Source: a virus | Length of the DNA: 40,299 nt | Direction: 5' to 3' (one strand) | Virus record (IMG/VR): IMGVR_UViG_3300020123_000125 | Location: 1-40,299 of that record | Shown: in pieces, positions 29,043 through 37,443 of the stretch | Layout of the letters: each line of letters opens with the position of its first letter | Numbering within the stretch: position 1 is the first letter of the stretch | The notes under the pieces: model-generated | The model's database searches: none | What the model saw: the letters and a program-made list of their open reading frames with translations, nothing else | What the model was told of the DNA's origin: nothing | Made by a program: the position numbers and the translations under genes

Positions 29043-29314
29043 TGGAAGATCAAAAGATACTCACTATTGAAAGCCCCCCGGAGCATAAAAGCACCATAAA
29101 GGACATGGCCTATCAAGGATGGGATGCGAGTCCGGTCCACGGACGAATGTTCCGGCTTGAAAGGGGATTCCCTTATCTGCGAAACGGCAAGCCTGTGGTA
29201 ACCGTGCCACAGTTTAAGGGACTAACGGTATATTCGCACACGATTGCGAACGCTCCAGCGCCGTTTCAGCAAACGGCTACGAATACGGCGGTTGCGTGGC
29301 CGAAGATACCATGA
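29042..29314 (+). CDS. Small tail-region protein (90 aa)
   Basis: I use the ATG overlapping the hub stop (TGATG); a GTG one codon earlier is possible. Sequence MEDQKILTIESPPEHKS ... GWDASPVHGRMFRLERGF and a Pro/Gln-rich C-terminus. No family recognised. Ends with an ATGA overlap to the next gene. Possibly a minor tail or adaptor subunit. Confidence 0.62.
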   Translation: MEDQKILTIESPPEHKSTIKDMAYQGWDASPVHGRMFRLERGFPYLRNGKPVVTVPQFKGLTVYSHTIANAPAPFQQTATNTAVAWPKIP

Positions 29315-29700
29315 GGCAGTTGAAACTAGAATTTGCGAGAGGAGAACACGCAGCGGAGTTGGCCGAATGGCTCAAAAGGACCAAGGGAAATCTATTCGAC
29401 CAGGATATTTTGAGTTATCCGAGCTTACGGGCGCTCAGAAGCTACGGGCCGGATGGTTCGGTAGCTTATCTGCCGATGCAGACGGTCTTGATGCTCGAAT
29501 CTCTGGCCGTTAAAGAAGGGATTGAACCGATGCAGGCGGCACAGGCATTTCGGGATTTAGTGAAGGGTGCGATGCTCACCGCTTCGGGAGACAGAATCAA
29601 GGAAATCTATTTTGTCTGTGAAGATGAAAACGTTTTGAAGGTTGCAGAGGGACACGGATTCGAGAGGCTTCCATGGGCCGTTACTCGCATAAAACTGTAA
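29311..29700 (+). CDS. GNAT-like acetyltransferase fold protein (129 aa)
   Basis: The ATG overlapping the upstream stop gives MRQLKLEFARGEHAAELAE. The C-terminus contains KEIYFVCEDENVLKVAEGH followed by GFERLP, the layout of a GNAT 'aeleV..GF' ending. The middle (LPMQTVLMLESLAVKEG; MQAAQAFRDLVKGAM) fits the core helices. Phage-tail regions often carry such GNAT-like proteins with no proven activity. Weak but consistent. Confidence 0.6.
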   Translation: MRQLKLEFARGEHAAELAEWLKRTKGNLFDQDILSYPSLRALRSYGPDGSVAYLPMQTVLMLESLAVKEGIEPMQAAQAFRDLVKGAMLTASGDRIKEIYFVCEDENVLKVAEGHGFERLPWAVTRIKL

Positions 29701-30302
29701 TCGATATCGAGACGGGAGCAATCCTGTCGGCGGAGTACTTCGAGTATGGAGGGCCGGTAGAGTTTTGCAAGGGTGGTAGCAGTCAGCAAGAGATGGACCG
29801 CGCCAATCAACTGCAAGACCAGCAACTTCAGATGCTCCAAAACCAGTTGAATATGGCGAATCCTTCGCTGAATAGCATCATTCAAAACGGCGGCATGACG
29901 CCGGAGCAAGAAGCGGCCATGAAGTCCATCGCCCTAAATAGCCTGCCGCAGACCTACAATAACGCCGTGGGGCAGATCAATAATGCGCTGGTAGCACGGG
30001 GCGTGACGGGCGGGAACATGGCAGGAGGCGGAGGAATCGCTAAGGGCTTTGAATCTCTTTTCCAGCAAGAAGGAAAGCAGCAGTCTGACTTGTTAAGCCA
30101 GATTCAGGTCGATAAGTCGCAAGGACTGAATCAGGCGCTCAGCATGGCCCTAGGACTTGCTCCCACGTTCAATCAAGGAGCTACGAGCGCCTTGCAGTCT
30201 GGGGTTACGGCGGCTGGCAATGTGGATGCCGCCAAGACCGGATTTTGGGGTTCTTTGATGGGAGCTATCGCAGCGCCGTTCAGTATCTCAAAGAGCATCT
30301 AA
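29673..30302 (+). CDS. Internal virion / ejection-type protein (209 aa)
   Basis: Starts MGRYSHKTVIDIETGAILS, then VEFCKGGSSQQEMDRANQL, a beginning shared by many podoviral proteins preceding the ejection genes. The rest is helical, Gln- and Asn-rich (QDQQLQMLQNQLNMANPSL) with a Gly-rich hinge (VTGGNMAGGGGIAKGF) and a hydrophobic end (WGSLMGAIAAPFSISK). Likely packaged in the head and delivered early in infection. The assignment is from position and sequence character. Confidence 0.7.
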   Translation: MGRYSHKTVIDIETGAILSAEYFEYGGPVEFCKGGSSQQEMDRANQLQDQQLQMLQNQLNMANPSLNSIIQNGGMTPEQEAAMKSIALNSLPQTYNNAVGQINNALVARGVTGGNMAGGGGIAKGFESLFQQEGKQQSDLLSQIQVDKSQGLNQALSMALGLAPTFNQGATSALQSGVTAAGNVDAAKTGFWGSLMGAIAAPFSISKSI

Positions 30303-31313
30303 ATGGCAGACGAACCAGTAATCACGCCCGACAATTCAGCGGCAATACCTCCTGGAGTCACGTCTGGGTCTCCTCCGTTACAGGTTCCGCAGATGCGCCC
30401 GGAGTTACCTGGAATCGTACAGTTGCTCGGATCGCTTCTAAAGCCTGCTACTGGACAGGTTCCACAGGGATTTGATCCGAACAATCCTAATGGTCCGCAA
30501 CTCTCTCGGCCATCGCGTTTGCCTGCCTTTGAGAACTTCCTGGGAACCTTCGTCAATTCGCTTGCCCAGGGAATGGCCGCATCGGGGCATGGGCCTGGGG
30601 CGAATGAGCGTGGCGCTTCAGCCGCTTTAATGGCTCCCTACAATCGCCAAGTCCAGAACTTCGAGATGCAGCAGCAGGCAGCGCAAAAACAGGCCCAAAT
30701 ACAGCAAGCGCAGGCTGAAACGCAAAAAGCTCAGGTTGAAACGCAACTAGCTCCGAAGCAACTCCAGATGCAGGAAGAGCTAAAGAATCTTCAGTTGCAA
30801 TATGAGAATGACTGGAGAACTTCGGCGCTTGCCAATCAGTCTCGTGGTCTAGATATTAAGCAGTCCCACGATCAGTGGGAGCAGCAAGTCTCCCAGAAGA
30901 AACTAGACATTGAGTCTGGGAAGCTAAACATTGCCAAGGAAATGGCGAAGTATAAGGGCATGGATACCGAGTCGCAGATTCAGTACCGCGCGGCGATTGC
31001 CCAATCCTTGAGCGATAAGGTAAACATCGCGGCCTCTCTTGCCGGGCAGATGAATCAGCTTCGCACGGCGCAGGCAGTAGAGGGCTACCAGAAGGCGAAT
31101 AATTATGTGAGTGTAATGGCTAACCTTGCCAAGTCGATTGGCGTTGCTCCGGGAATCGACCAGGTGATTTCGATGTTGCCGAATCCGATTACGCTGCCAA
31201 CCTCTGGCGGCGCAGCGAAGGTTTCACCGGCAGCTTCAGCAGTAGCAAAAGGAGTGAAGGGGGCGGCAGATAAAGTCGGCTCCCTGGTGGGAAAGTATGG
31301 CGGGACAAGGTAG
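30303..31313 (+). CDS. Coiled-coil internal virion protein (336 aa)
   Basis: Begins at the base after the previous stop. An N-terminal Pro-rich disordered region (about 1-75) is followed by a long Gln/Ala coiled coil (QNFEMQQQAAQKQAQIQQA, then AETQKAQVETQLAPKQL; about residues 118-215) and a C-terminal helical part (QLRTAQAVEGYQKANNYVS). Typical of ejection proteins that form a channel in the cell envelope. The 3' end overlaps the next gene by 17 nt. Confidence 0.68.
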   Translation: MADEPVITPDNSAAIPPGVTSGSPPLQVPQMRPELPGIVQLLGSLLKPATGQVPQGFDPNNPNGPQLSRPSRLPAFENFLGTFVNSLAQGMAASGHGPGANERGASAALMAPYNRQVQNFEMQQQAAQKQAQIQQAQAETQKAQVETQLAPKQLQMQEELKNLQLQYENDWRTSALANQSRGLDIKQSHDQWEQQVSQKKLDIESGKLNIAKEMAKYKGMDTESQIQYRAAIAQSLSDKVNIAASLAGQMNQLRTAQAVEGYQKANNYVSVMANLAKSIGVAPGIDQVISMLPNPITLPTSGGAAKVSPAASAVAKGVKGAADKVGSLVGKYGGTR

Positions 31314-32982
31314 CCCCGATGTTGTAGGGATGACGAGTGATCCGGACTTCCTCTCGCTTCCGGGCGAGCAGAAGAGGGATGCCCTGTTTCGCCTGACTAA
31401 AGACGCGTCGTTTAAGTCTCTCTCAAATAACGACACTGAGAGATTCATCTCCACGATTAGAGTTAGTTCCGGGAATACAAATCAGCCTGTAAGCCCCGCC
31501 GAACAACAGGCGGAAGAGGGCACACAGATTCCCAAGTATTACGGCTTTACGCCATCGAACATCGGCAAGAACATCCTTCAGTTCGGCAAGAACATCGGAG
31601 GCATGGCGAAGGATGTTATTCAAGCGACTGGCGTTCCGACCTTTGCTCCGGGAAGCCAGACTCCTCTTTCGCGCACGCCGATATTTGAAGGGCCTAATTC
31701 TCTCAAGGAAAAGTACGTCACCGGCCCCATGAAGTCGCAGTACGAGCAGGGCGTTAAAGAAGAAAGCTCCGGTAATAAGATCGTGGGACGCACCAATCAG
31801 GCACTTTCTGCTATCCCCATGGCTGGCCCTCTGGTCGGTTCTTTGATTGAGCAGGCTGGCAAAGGCGATGTGGGTGGCATGATAACGAATGCTGCACTGA
31901 ATTATGCGACGATGCGCGGCCCGAAAGACTTGCCGGAAGAGGCCCAAGCTGGGACGGTCGGCATGGCAAAGGGAGGGGCGGCGGCTGAGATTGAGCGTCT
32001 AGCAAATCGCATCCCTATCGTTTCAGGACCGCTTAAGGCGAAATACGCCCAGGTCACGGACTCTTTCCGCTCGGCAGTAGCCGATTCAGTTGAGAAGGCT
32101 GCAAATATAAAGGCTGATCCATCAGACGTAGTAGGTAGCCTAGGAAAAGGCGTTGAATCGCTCGACACGCAGGCCAAGGCTATGTATAAGCCTGTTGATG
32201 AGTACGTCGCCAAGAACTCGACGGGACTGGTAAGCCAGCTAGTTCAGACGCTTTCAGCCGATCCAGATAAGCTCCGCGAGCTTCCCCCGCAAACCTATCA
32301 GAACCCTATTTCTGGACTAAAGCAGTTTCGGGACAAACTTACTGGCAAAGGAGAATCTTTGCAGCGTGGCGGCAAGGGCTCGGAGGCTTTCGACTACTTC
32401 CGGCAGGCCGATAACGTACAGCAGGTCTTGGATAAAGTTACTTCGACTCTACCGGATGACGTTAAGGGCCAATACTTAAAGGCTCAGGCAACTTACGGTC
32501 GCGCAAGGGCCATGGAGGATATTCAAGAGATTTTCGGTAAGCAGGCAAGCGGGCTACCGCCAGCAAAGCAAGCTGCGGGAACCTTCAAGCGGCCAGTAGA
32601 TTTTGGCGGTCAGCAGATGGTTAAGGAATTAACGGATAGCCAGGGGCGGCTATCGCAGGCCTTTGATCCCGAAACGGCTAAGGGCATCATCGATCACGCC
32701 GACCGCATGGGAGTAGCACAGAACATTCGTGGCGGGGGCGGGGGAAGAGCAATTGGCGGAATGATGCTCGGAACGGGGATGCTCCTACAAGCCTTTCGCG
32801 GAAATCTAGCGTCGATTGGTCCGGAACTTGGAGGGATGTGGATACTCTCTAAAGTTCTCGCCACTCCGGAAGCCATGCCTCTCTATCGCAACATGCTTCG
32901 CTCAGAATCAGTTGCCCAGCAGCAGTATTGGGCTCGCCAAGCCGTACTGAAGGCTACAGGCGATAAAGGACCGGAACAATGA
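31297..32982 (+). CDS. Large internal virion / ejection protein (561 aa)
   Basis: Largest of the three putative ejection proteins. N-terminal DPDFLSLPGEQKRDALFRL; then several amphipathic and hydrophobic helices (ALSAIPMAGPLVGSLIEQ, about 170-190; GGMMLGTGMLLQAFRG, about 485-505); and helical domains (KAMYKPVDEYVAKNSTG, YLKAQATYGRARAMEDIQ). The glycine/hydrophobic segments suggest membrane interaction during DNA entry. No lytic transglycosylase motif is seen. Fits the usual podoviral trio following the tail hub. Confidence 0.68.
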   Translation: MAGQGSPDVVGMTSDPDFLSLPGEQKRDALFRLTKDASFKSLSNNDTERFISTIRVSSGNTNQPVSPAEQQAEEGTQIPKYYGFTPSNIGKNILQFGKNIGGMAKDVIQATGVPTFAPGSQTPLSRTPIFEGPNSLKEKYVTGPMKSQYEQGVKEESSGNKIVGRTNQALSAIPMAGPLVGSLIEQAGKGDVGGMITNAALNYATMRGPKDLPEEAQAGTVGMAKGGAAAEIERLANRIPIVSGPLKAKYAQVTDSFRSAVADSVEKAANIKADPSDVVGSLGKGVESLDTQAKAMYKPVDEYVAKNSTGLVSQLVQTLSADPDKLRELPPQTYQNPISGLKQFRDKLTGKGESLQRGGKGSEAFDYFRQADNVQQVLDKVTSTLPDDVKGQYLKAQATYGRARAMEDIQEIFGKQASGLPPAKQAAGTFKRPVDFGGQQMVKELTDSQGRLSQAFDPETAKGIIDHADRMGVAQNIRGGGGGRAIGGMMLGTGMLLQAFRGNLASIGPELGGMWILSKVLATPEAMPLYRNMLRSESVAQQQYWARQAVLKATGDKGPEQ

Positions 32983-33512
32983 CAACCGCAGCGACGTTTT
33001 ACCGGGCCGATTACATCCCCGGAGCAAATTTAGGAAACGTAACCAGCGAGACACAGTTCAAGAACTCGCAAGGCAATCTGCTTGTTCTTACGCTCCCATG
33101 GAACAACTCTCTTTCAAATGCCAATTTCTACGTGAGAGTTTCGGGGCGCGTAATCAGCACCGTTTCTCTGAATTTCTCCGTAGCCCTGTACTTCGGAAGG
33201 TCTGCAACGATTGCTAGCAACACACAGGTCTACGCTTCGGGATTGGTAACAACGAACGGTTCGTCTAACTGGAACATTCAGACGAATCTCTATTGGGACG
33301 CCACGAGCAATGCGATCAATGGAGACGGGCAAGGGCAGATTGCCAATAGCTTTCTGGGGCGTTCGTCCATAGCGAATGTTCCTTCGGCAAGCCCTTCGCA
33401 GGCGAGCACGGCGGCGCTCACGCAGCTTGGCTTCACCGTAACGGGCACGTTCGACACGTCATCGGCAGGGAATCAGGCTTTCGTTGACAACTTTGAATTG
33501 GGGCTGCTATGA
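32979..33512 (+). CDS. Predicted beta-sandwich virion protein (177 aa)
   Basis: Overlaps the previous stop (ATGA). Beta-rich with NFYVRVSGRVISTVSLNFS, VALYFGRSATIASNTQVYA, LYWDATSNAINGDGQG, LGFTVTGTFDTSSAGN and a final VDNFELGLL. The plan is similar to the 196-residue protein next to the capsid. Located right before the tailspike, so a tail or spike adaptor is plausible. Function inferred only from position and fold type. Confidence 0.7.
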   Translation: MTTAATFYRADYIPGANLGNVTSETQFKNSQGNLLVLTLPWNNSLSNANFYVRVSGRVISTVSLNFSVALYFGRSATIASNTQVYASGLVTTNGSSNWNIQTNLYWDATSNAINGDGQGQIANSFLGRSSIANVPSASPSQASTAALTQLGFTVTGTFDTSSAGNQAFVDNFELGLL

Positions 33513-35545
33513 AAAAAATTTACCTACTGTTCCAGATTATGTTTCTTTGCGCGGTGGCGACGCACGGCCAGTCCGGCTCTGCCACTGAGATTAGGCACGG
33601 AGCCACGAACCCGGCAACCTGTTCCACTTCTCAGGGCTGGCTTTTCTGGAACACTACGACATTGCAGATGCTTACCTGTGTAGCTGCCAATACTTGGGGC
33701 AGTACGGGAGCGTCCATCACCTCCAACTCTCCCTATGTGTTCAACGTGCGCAACCCGACGTACGGTGCAAAGGGCGATGCTAAGTTCAGTAAGAATTGCT
33801 CGATTACCCAAAACGCATCCGTAATCAACGATACGACGGATAATCCTTGGACTTCTGCGGACGTCGGTAAAAAGATTTTCGTGACTTATACTCCCAGTGG
33901 GGCCAATGGGATACAGGGAGGAGGGGTAGCAACCATATCAGCACTAAATTCAGTGTCCCAAGTTAGCATTTCTCCCTCTACGATCATCGGCGGCATCGGC
34001 ACGATAACTGGGCCATGTCTTTGGTATACGCAAGATGATTCAGTGGCGTTTAAGGCAGCCTATAACGCGGCCCACGCTTCAACTGCGGCCCTCTTGCCTG
34101 GATATCAAACCCCTACATTCAATCTTCAAAGCACAGTCTATTGTCCTCCTGGGAACTATGCCATGAGCAAGACGATGTTTAATGAACAGGAGAGTGCCTC
34201 AAATACACTTGGAGTGTCTCTGGTTGGAGATGATTGCCATATTTTCCTGACTCCAGATTTTGCTCAGGATTCTTCTGGGATAGGATTGATTTATTCAAGC
34301 AACGTCTCCAAGCAGGTGATATCCGGTCTCGCAATACACGGAATGAGTTTAACTTTCGGTGTTGGCAGTGGTGTATCTAACGGATTCTCTGGCAATGCTT
34401 CATTGGTATTGTGTAGCAATTGTAGTTTTTATGACTATGAAAATATCTTAGCGGAAAACTTCGGAAGTAACTGCAGCGCTACTTCTGGCGCTGCATTTCT
34501 GAATATCACCACACCCGGCGCAACTGGAAGGGTGGCTAACTCTTCATTTCAGAATGCTCCGCCCGGAAGCACTCTGGCAAGTCTAGTTTGCAACGGGTGT
34601 TCATCGGCAGCGAAGTTCGACAACGATCTGTTCTCCAACGCTTTTGTAACTGCCTACATTACTAATGGAGGAGGAAGGACTGCAAACGGAGGTCCTCCGT
34701 TATTCCACAACGTGCAATTGGATGAATGCGGAAATAATACTGTGGGCTGCACGCAACTTGTGGGCGCGGCGGCCATATTTGAGGGAGGCTATATCTTCGG
34801 AGACACAGGACAGCCAGCCCTTTCTGTGGATGCAACGAGCGAAGCAGATATGTCTTTTGAAAACGTTGGAGCCTTCAGTTCCGGCGGGAACGTCTGCGCG
34901 GCTACCATGGCCGCCGGGGCTAGGATTTACACCACAAATACAACTTGGCGCGGGAACGGGACCAGCGCAGCATTCTGCGGACCGGGGTCAGGTACGGCTA
35001 ACGTTTACGACTTGAGTGGAAATCCGATTCAGAATTGGACCAGCACGACATGTAATAACTCAACGCCTGCAGATCCGCTAGATTGCAATGGCAAGCCCGC
35101 GATAACTGCGGCGCTGCTTTCTAGCGGCAATGTGACTATCTCATTCCCTGTCATGCTGAATGCCACTTCCCAGCTTGGTGGCACCCAGGTCGTAAACGGT
35201 ACGGCCCCTACATGTACATTTACGAGCGGAGGCGGTACATCCCCGTCCTGCACGCTTGACACTGGCAGCACCAACGCTGCGGGAATCATTATTTTGACAA
35301 CGGGAACCGGAGCACCAGCAGCCTCAGGCACAATTACGCTGACGTTTGCAGGGAGCATCGGTACCAATAAACCAAGTTGCATCCTAACGGCTAGCCAGAA
35401 CGGTGCCGGGCAATGGAACGCGCGCGCCAGCTTTCTGGATAACACCCCAGCCGTGGCAAGTGATCTCGTAAACTGGGACAACAACGGCGTGGCACTGTCT
35501 ACGTCAACGGCATATCGGGTAAATTTTGGTTGCTATGGGAAGTGA
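33509..35545 (+). CDS. Tailspike with pectate-lyase-type beta-helix and N-terminal signal peptide (678 aa)
   Basis: Residues 1-21 (MKKIYLLFQIMFLCAVATHG) look like a Sec signal peptide. A short module follows (EIRHGATNPATCSTSQGWL, WNTTTLQMLTCVAANTW). VFNVRNPTYGAKGDAKFSK is the classic entry strand of phage beta-helix spikes ('YGAKGD'), and residues 120-480 show irregular helix-like rungs with Asn/Gly turns and many Cys residues. The C-terminus (ITLTFAGSIGTNKPSC, FLDNTPAVASDLVNWD) resembles a trimerisation or carbohydrate-binding end. It should bind or degrade a surface polysaccharide. The presence of a signal peptide on a virion spike is unexpected. Confidence 0.78.
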   Translation: MKKIYLLFQIMFLCAVATHGQSGSATEIRHGATNPATCSTSQGWLFWNTTTLQMLTCVAANTWGSTGASITSNSPYVFNVRNPTYGAKGDAKFSKNCSITQNASVINDTTDNPWTSADVGKKIFVTYTPSGANGIQGGGVATISALNSVSQVSISPSTIIGGIGTITGPCLWYTQDDSVAFKAAYNAAHASTAALLPGYQTPTFNLQSTVYCPPGNYAMSKTMFNEQESASNTLGVSLVGDDCHIFLTPDFAQDSSGIGLIYSSNVSKQVISGLAIHGMSLTFGVGSGVSNGFSGNASLVLCSNCSFYDYENILAENFGSNCSATSGAAFLNITTPGATGRVANSSFQNAPPGSTLASLVCNGCSSAAKFDNDLFSNAFVTAYITNGGGRTANGGPPLFHNVQLDECGNNTVGCTQLVGAAAIFEGGYIFGDTGQPALSVDATSEADMSFENVGAFSSGGNVCAATMAAGARIYTTNTTWRGNGTSAAFCGPGSGTANVYDLSGNPIQNWTSTTCNNSTPADPLDCNGKPAITAALLSSGNVTISFPVMLNATSQLGGTQVVNGTAPTCTFTSGGGTSPSCTLDTGSTNAAGIIILTTGTGAPAASGTITLTFAGSIGTNKPSCILTASQNGAGQWNARASFLDNTPAVASDLVNWDNNGVALSTSTAYRVNFGCYGK

Positions 35546-35561
35546 TAGAGTGGTTAATATA

Positions 35562-36080
35562 TCACTTGGTAAAGTTGAGAGTGGCAAAGTCCCCATGGTG
35601 GATAATAGCCGCGTTATCGTAGGCACGTGCCGCATCCTCTTTTGCTTCATAAAACCTAAGATGGATGGGACGTTGATGTATCTTAATCTGAGCCTGCCAT
35701 TTCTTGTTGGATTTGGACCAAGAAACTCCGCGAAATCCGCTCGTATTAACAGAAATCCTCATATTGCAAGCATTTTGCGACCGCGACGCTTTACGAAGAT
35801 TTTCCTTTCGATTGTCGAGAGAATCGTGGTTTATATGGTCGCCTTCCTCTCCTTTTCCGCATTTGAGAATCATTCGATGCATCCAGAGTTTGCTGTCGCT
35901 GCGCTGCGCATAAAAGCTTTTGGTGCATTTGTTCCAATAGGCGTGCCAGTTCCAATCCATAAGAGATTCGTAATCTTCGGCATCGACCATGGCAACTTGG
36001 CCTTGCGTCAGCGGGATAAGCTTGTAAGATTCATCGAGCGGCTGAACAACAGACATCCGGTCCTTCCGGCGTTTGGGCAT
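35562..36080 (-). CDS. HNH homing endonuclease with AP2 domain (172 aa)
   Basis: A free-standing homing endonuclease on the opposite strand to the tailspike. The nuclease core is LWMHRMILKCGKGEEGDHINHDSLDN split across EGDHINHDS (catalytic His-Asn-His) and NRKENLRKASRSQNACN; an AP2 DNA-binding domain follows (SGFRGVSWSKSNKKWQA, AARAYDNAAIIHHG). A strong Shine-Dalgarno GGAGGTAGG precedes the ATG, and its own promoter is visible. Its stop lies 16 bp from the tailspike stop. It is a mobile gene; whether it targets the spike region of related phages is inference. Confidence 0.88.
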   Translation of the reverse strand: MPKRRKDRMSVVQPLDESYKLIPLTQGQVAMVDAEDYESLMDWNWHAYWNKCTKSFYAQRSDSKLWMHRMILKCGKGEEGDHINHDSLDNRKENLRKASRSQNACNMRISVNTSGFRGVSWSKSNKKWQAQIKIHQRPIHLRFYEAKEDAARAYDNAAIIHHGDFATLNFTK

Positions 36081-36116
36081 GTTCCTACCTCCATAGGAAT
36101 GTGCAGTTCAGCCGCT

Positions 36117-36125
36117 ATTTTAGCA
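36117..36125 (-). promoter_or_regulatory. Extended -10 promoter for the homing endonuclease
   Basis: On the - strand: TGC directly followed by TAAAAT. A clear -35 is missing, as expected of extended -10 promoters. The start would lie near 36110, ahead of GGAGGTAGG and the ATG at 36080. Confidence 0.45.
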
Positions 36126-36142
36126 TAGGGAAGGATTCGCAG

Positions 36143-36415
36143 ATGCCATTAACTGACCCTCGCGGTGGTGCAGCATGGAGCGTGACGCCTTCGATTAGCG
36201 GAGTTCTATTATCTTTGGGCCAGGCAACTGACACGGTGAATGTTCCGGGGGCAAGGGTTGGAATGCCAGTTCTTGTTGCGCCAAATACTTTCCCAGGTGT
36301 CGGCGTGTTTTGGTGGGGCTATGTGAGTGCCGATGACACAGTGACTGTAGTAGTCGCTGCCCTTGTCGGTATCACCCTGACGGCTTCGACGTACAACGTG
36401 CTCGTAATCATCTAA
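36143..36415 (+). CDS. Small beta-rich virion-like protein (90 aa)
   Basis: The ATG after AAGGATTCGC is used, because upstream residues would come from the inserted endonuclease flank. Pattern: PLTDPRGGAAWSVTPSISG, VNVPGARVGMPVLVAPNTF, then GVFWWGYVSADDTVTVVVA. The type is known from phage tail or fibre regions as small beta proteins. Exact role unknown. Confidence 0.65.
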   Translation: MPLTDPRGGAAWSVTPSISGVLLSLGQATDTVNVPGARVGMPVLVAPNTFPGVGVFWWGYVSADDTVTVVVAALVGITLTASTYNVLVII

Positions 36416-36425
36416 GGGAGACACC

Positions 36426-36806
36426 ATGAAACGAATTTTGCTCGTGATTGCATTGCTGGCCTTTGGCGGCGCGGCGAAGGCTCAAAGTGGGCATACAGCT
36501 ACCGTCACATGGGGAGCTTCAACGCCTGGGCCGGGCTGCCCGGTTACGCCCACAATAGCCTATAACGTGTTTCGTGGCACGGCATCGGGATCAGAGAACG
36601 CGACGCCGATCAATCCTTCGCCGATCACAACATTGAACTTCGTGGATGGCACGGTTTCTGCGGGCATTACCTATTTCTATCAAATTCAGGCGGTGGAGAC
36701 TTGCGGCACGTTCGCTCCTCTTTTGAGCGCAATGTCCGTTGAAGTCTCGGGTTCGTTTCCGGCCAATCCCGGAGCCCCCACCACCCCAAAAGTCGCCTTG
36801 CAGTAA
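36426..36806 (+). CDS. Exported fibronectin type III-like protein (126 aa)
   Basis: AGGGAG precedes the ATG. MKRILLVIALLAFGGAAKA is a Sec signal peptide, cleaved before QSG. The mature part has a single Fn3-like domain: HTATVTWGASTPG, IAYNVFRGTASGSENATP, then AGITYFYQIQAVETCG and a Pro/Ala-rich tail. Fn3 domains are common in phage surface proteins, but the signal peptide points to the host envelope. It could be an adhesion or receptor-masking protein; function unknown. Confidence 0.75.
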   Translation: MKRILLVIALLAFGGAAKAQSGHTATVTWGASTPGPGCPVTPTIAYNVFRGTASGSENATPINPSPITTLNFVDGTVSAGITYFYQIQAVETCGTFAPLLSAMSVEVSGSFPANPGAPTTPKVALQ

Positions 36807-36848
36807 TTGGCCTTGGTGGATTCGTTGGCTAATTCGAGTGTTGGGGAA

Positions 36849-37046
36849 ATGCCAATGACGAAGCGTAAGCTGATTGCTGGAATGCTTGCAGAAGGGCAGA
36901 CCAATAAAGAAATTGCTGCGGCCCTTCACATATCTGTACGAACCGTTAAATGGTATTTGGCTGACTTTCGTTTTCGTCTTGGATTATATGGAAACGCCGA
37001 TGAGCGAAGGCTGGTCGTAGCGGCAGTGCAAGGGAAGTTGGTCTAG
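36849..37046 (+). CDS. Small LuxR-type HTH protein (65 aa)
   Basis: The core LIAGMLAEGQTNKEIAAAL then HISVRTVKWYLADFRFRLG is a canonical GerE/LuxR helix-turn-helix (consensus NKEIA...S..TVK). There is no receiver or ligand domain, so it is a stand-alone DNA-binding module. Alternative starts: a TTG at 36807 directly after the previous stop, or ATG at 36855; GGGG before the ATGs favours these. Lying between the virion-like genes and the membrane-protein cassette, it may control late or lysis genes, or act on host promoters. Confidence 0.78.
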   Translation: MPMTKRKLIAGMLAEGQTNKEIAAALHISVRTVKWYLADFRFRLGLYGNADERRLVVAAVQGKLV

Positions 37047-37179
37047 GCGCAGCGGAGCGGCCTCAAATCTCTCTCGGATTCGACCGCTCCTCTCTGCTTA
37101 GTAGGGGCCTAGTTTAGTGTAGGGTAGGACCAGCAGATGGTGCAATACATGACATCAGTTAGCGCGAAAGGGGTGGATC
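37047..37179. terminator. Intergenic region with inverted repeat (possible terminator)
   Basis: GGAGCGG (37054-37060) pairs with CCGCTCC (37084-37090) around a 23-nt loop that itself contains AATC/GATT. No U-tract follows, so a terminator is only possible. The remainder has no convincing gene or consensus promoter. Confidence 0.35.
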
Positions 37180-37443
37180 ATGCATCAAGTGAACTGGTGG
37201 ATAGAGCTTGGACTTAGAATATGCGTGGGTTGCTCAATCGCGCATAACTTCCTACCTCCTTGGGATTTTTTGGATGATCTGCCAACGGCTCAGAAGTATT
37301 ACAAGGCTCTCGTGTACATAATCGGCTACATCGCACTCAACGGTCGAAGCACGGTTTATCGCTCGATCAGCACGAGTAATCCAGAAGGGCCGAACGCTAA
37401 TCAAGTTACACTTGATTCTAGTCCTGTTATCGTGAAGCCATGA
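37180..37443 (+). CDS. Small membrane-associated protein (87 aa)
   Basis: AAAGGGGTGG precedes the ATG. MHQVNWWIELGLRICVGCS and YYKALVYIIGYIALNGRST are two hydrophobic stretches separated by FLPPWDFLDDLPTAQ, a layout I have seen in phage genes close to lysis loci. The C-terminus is polar (SISTSNPEGPNANQVTL). It may be a holin-like or spanin-accessory protein. Overlaps the next gene by ATGA. Confidence 0.68.
   Translation: MHQVNWWIELGLRICVGCSIAHNFLPPWDFLDDLPTAQKYYKALVYIIGYIALNGRSTVYRSISTSNPEGPNANQVTLDSSPVIVKP

Noticed and set aside
33484-33510. TTGACA near the tailspike start as a promoter
   Set aside because: The only -10-like hexamer overlaps the start codon, so the transcript would begin inside the gene.
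36807-37046. TTG at 36807 as the LuxR-type gene start
   Set aside because: It directly follows a stop but has no ribosome site; the ATGs further in follow a GGGG and begin just before the HTH.
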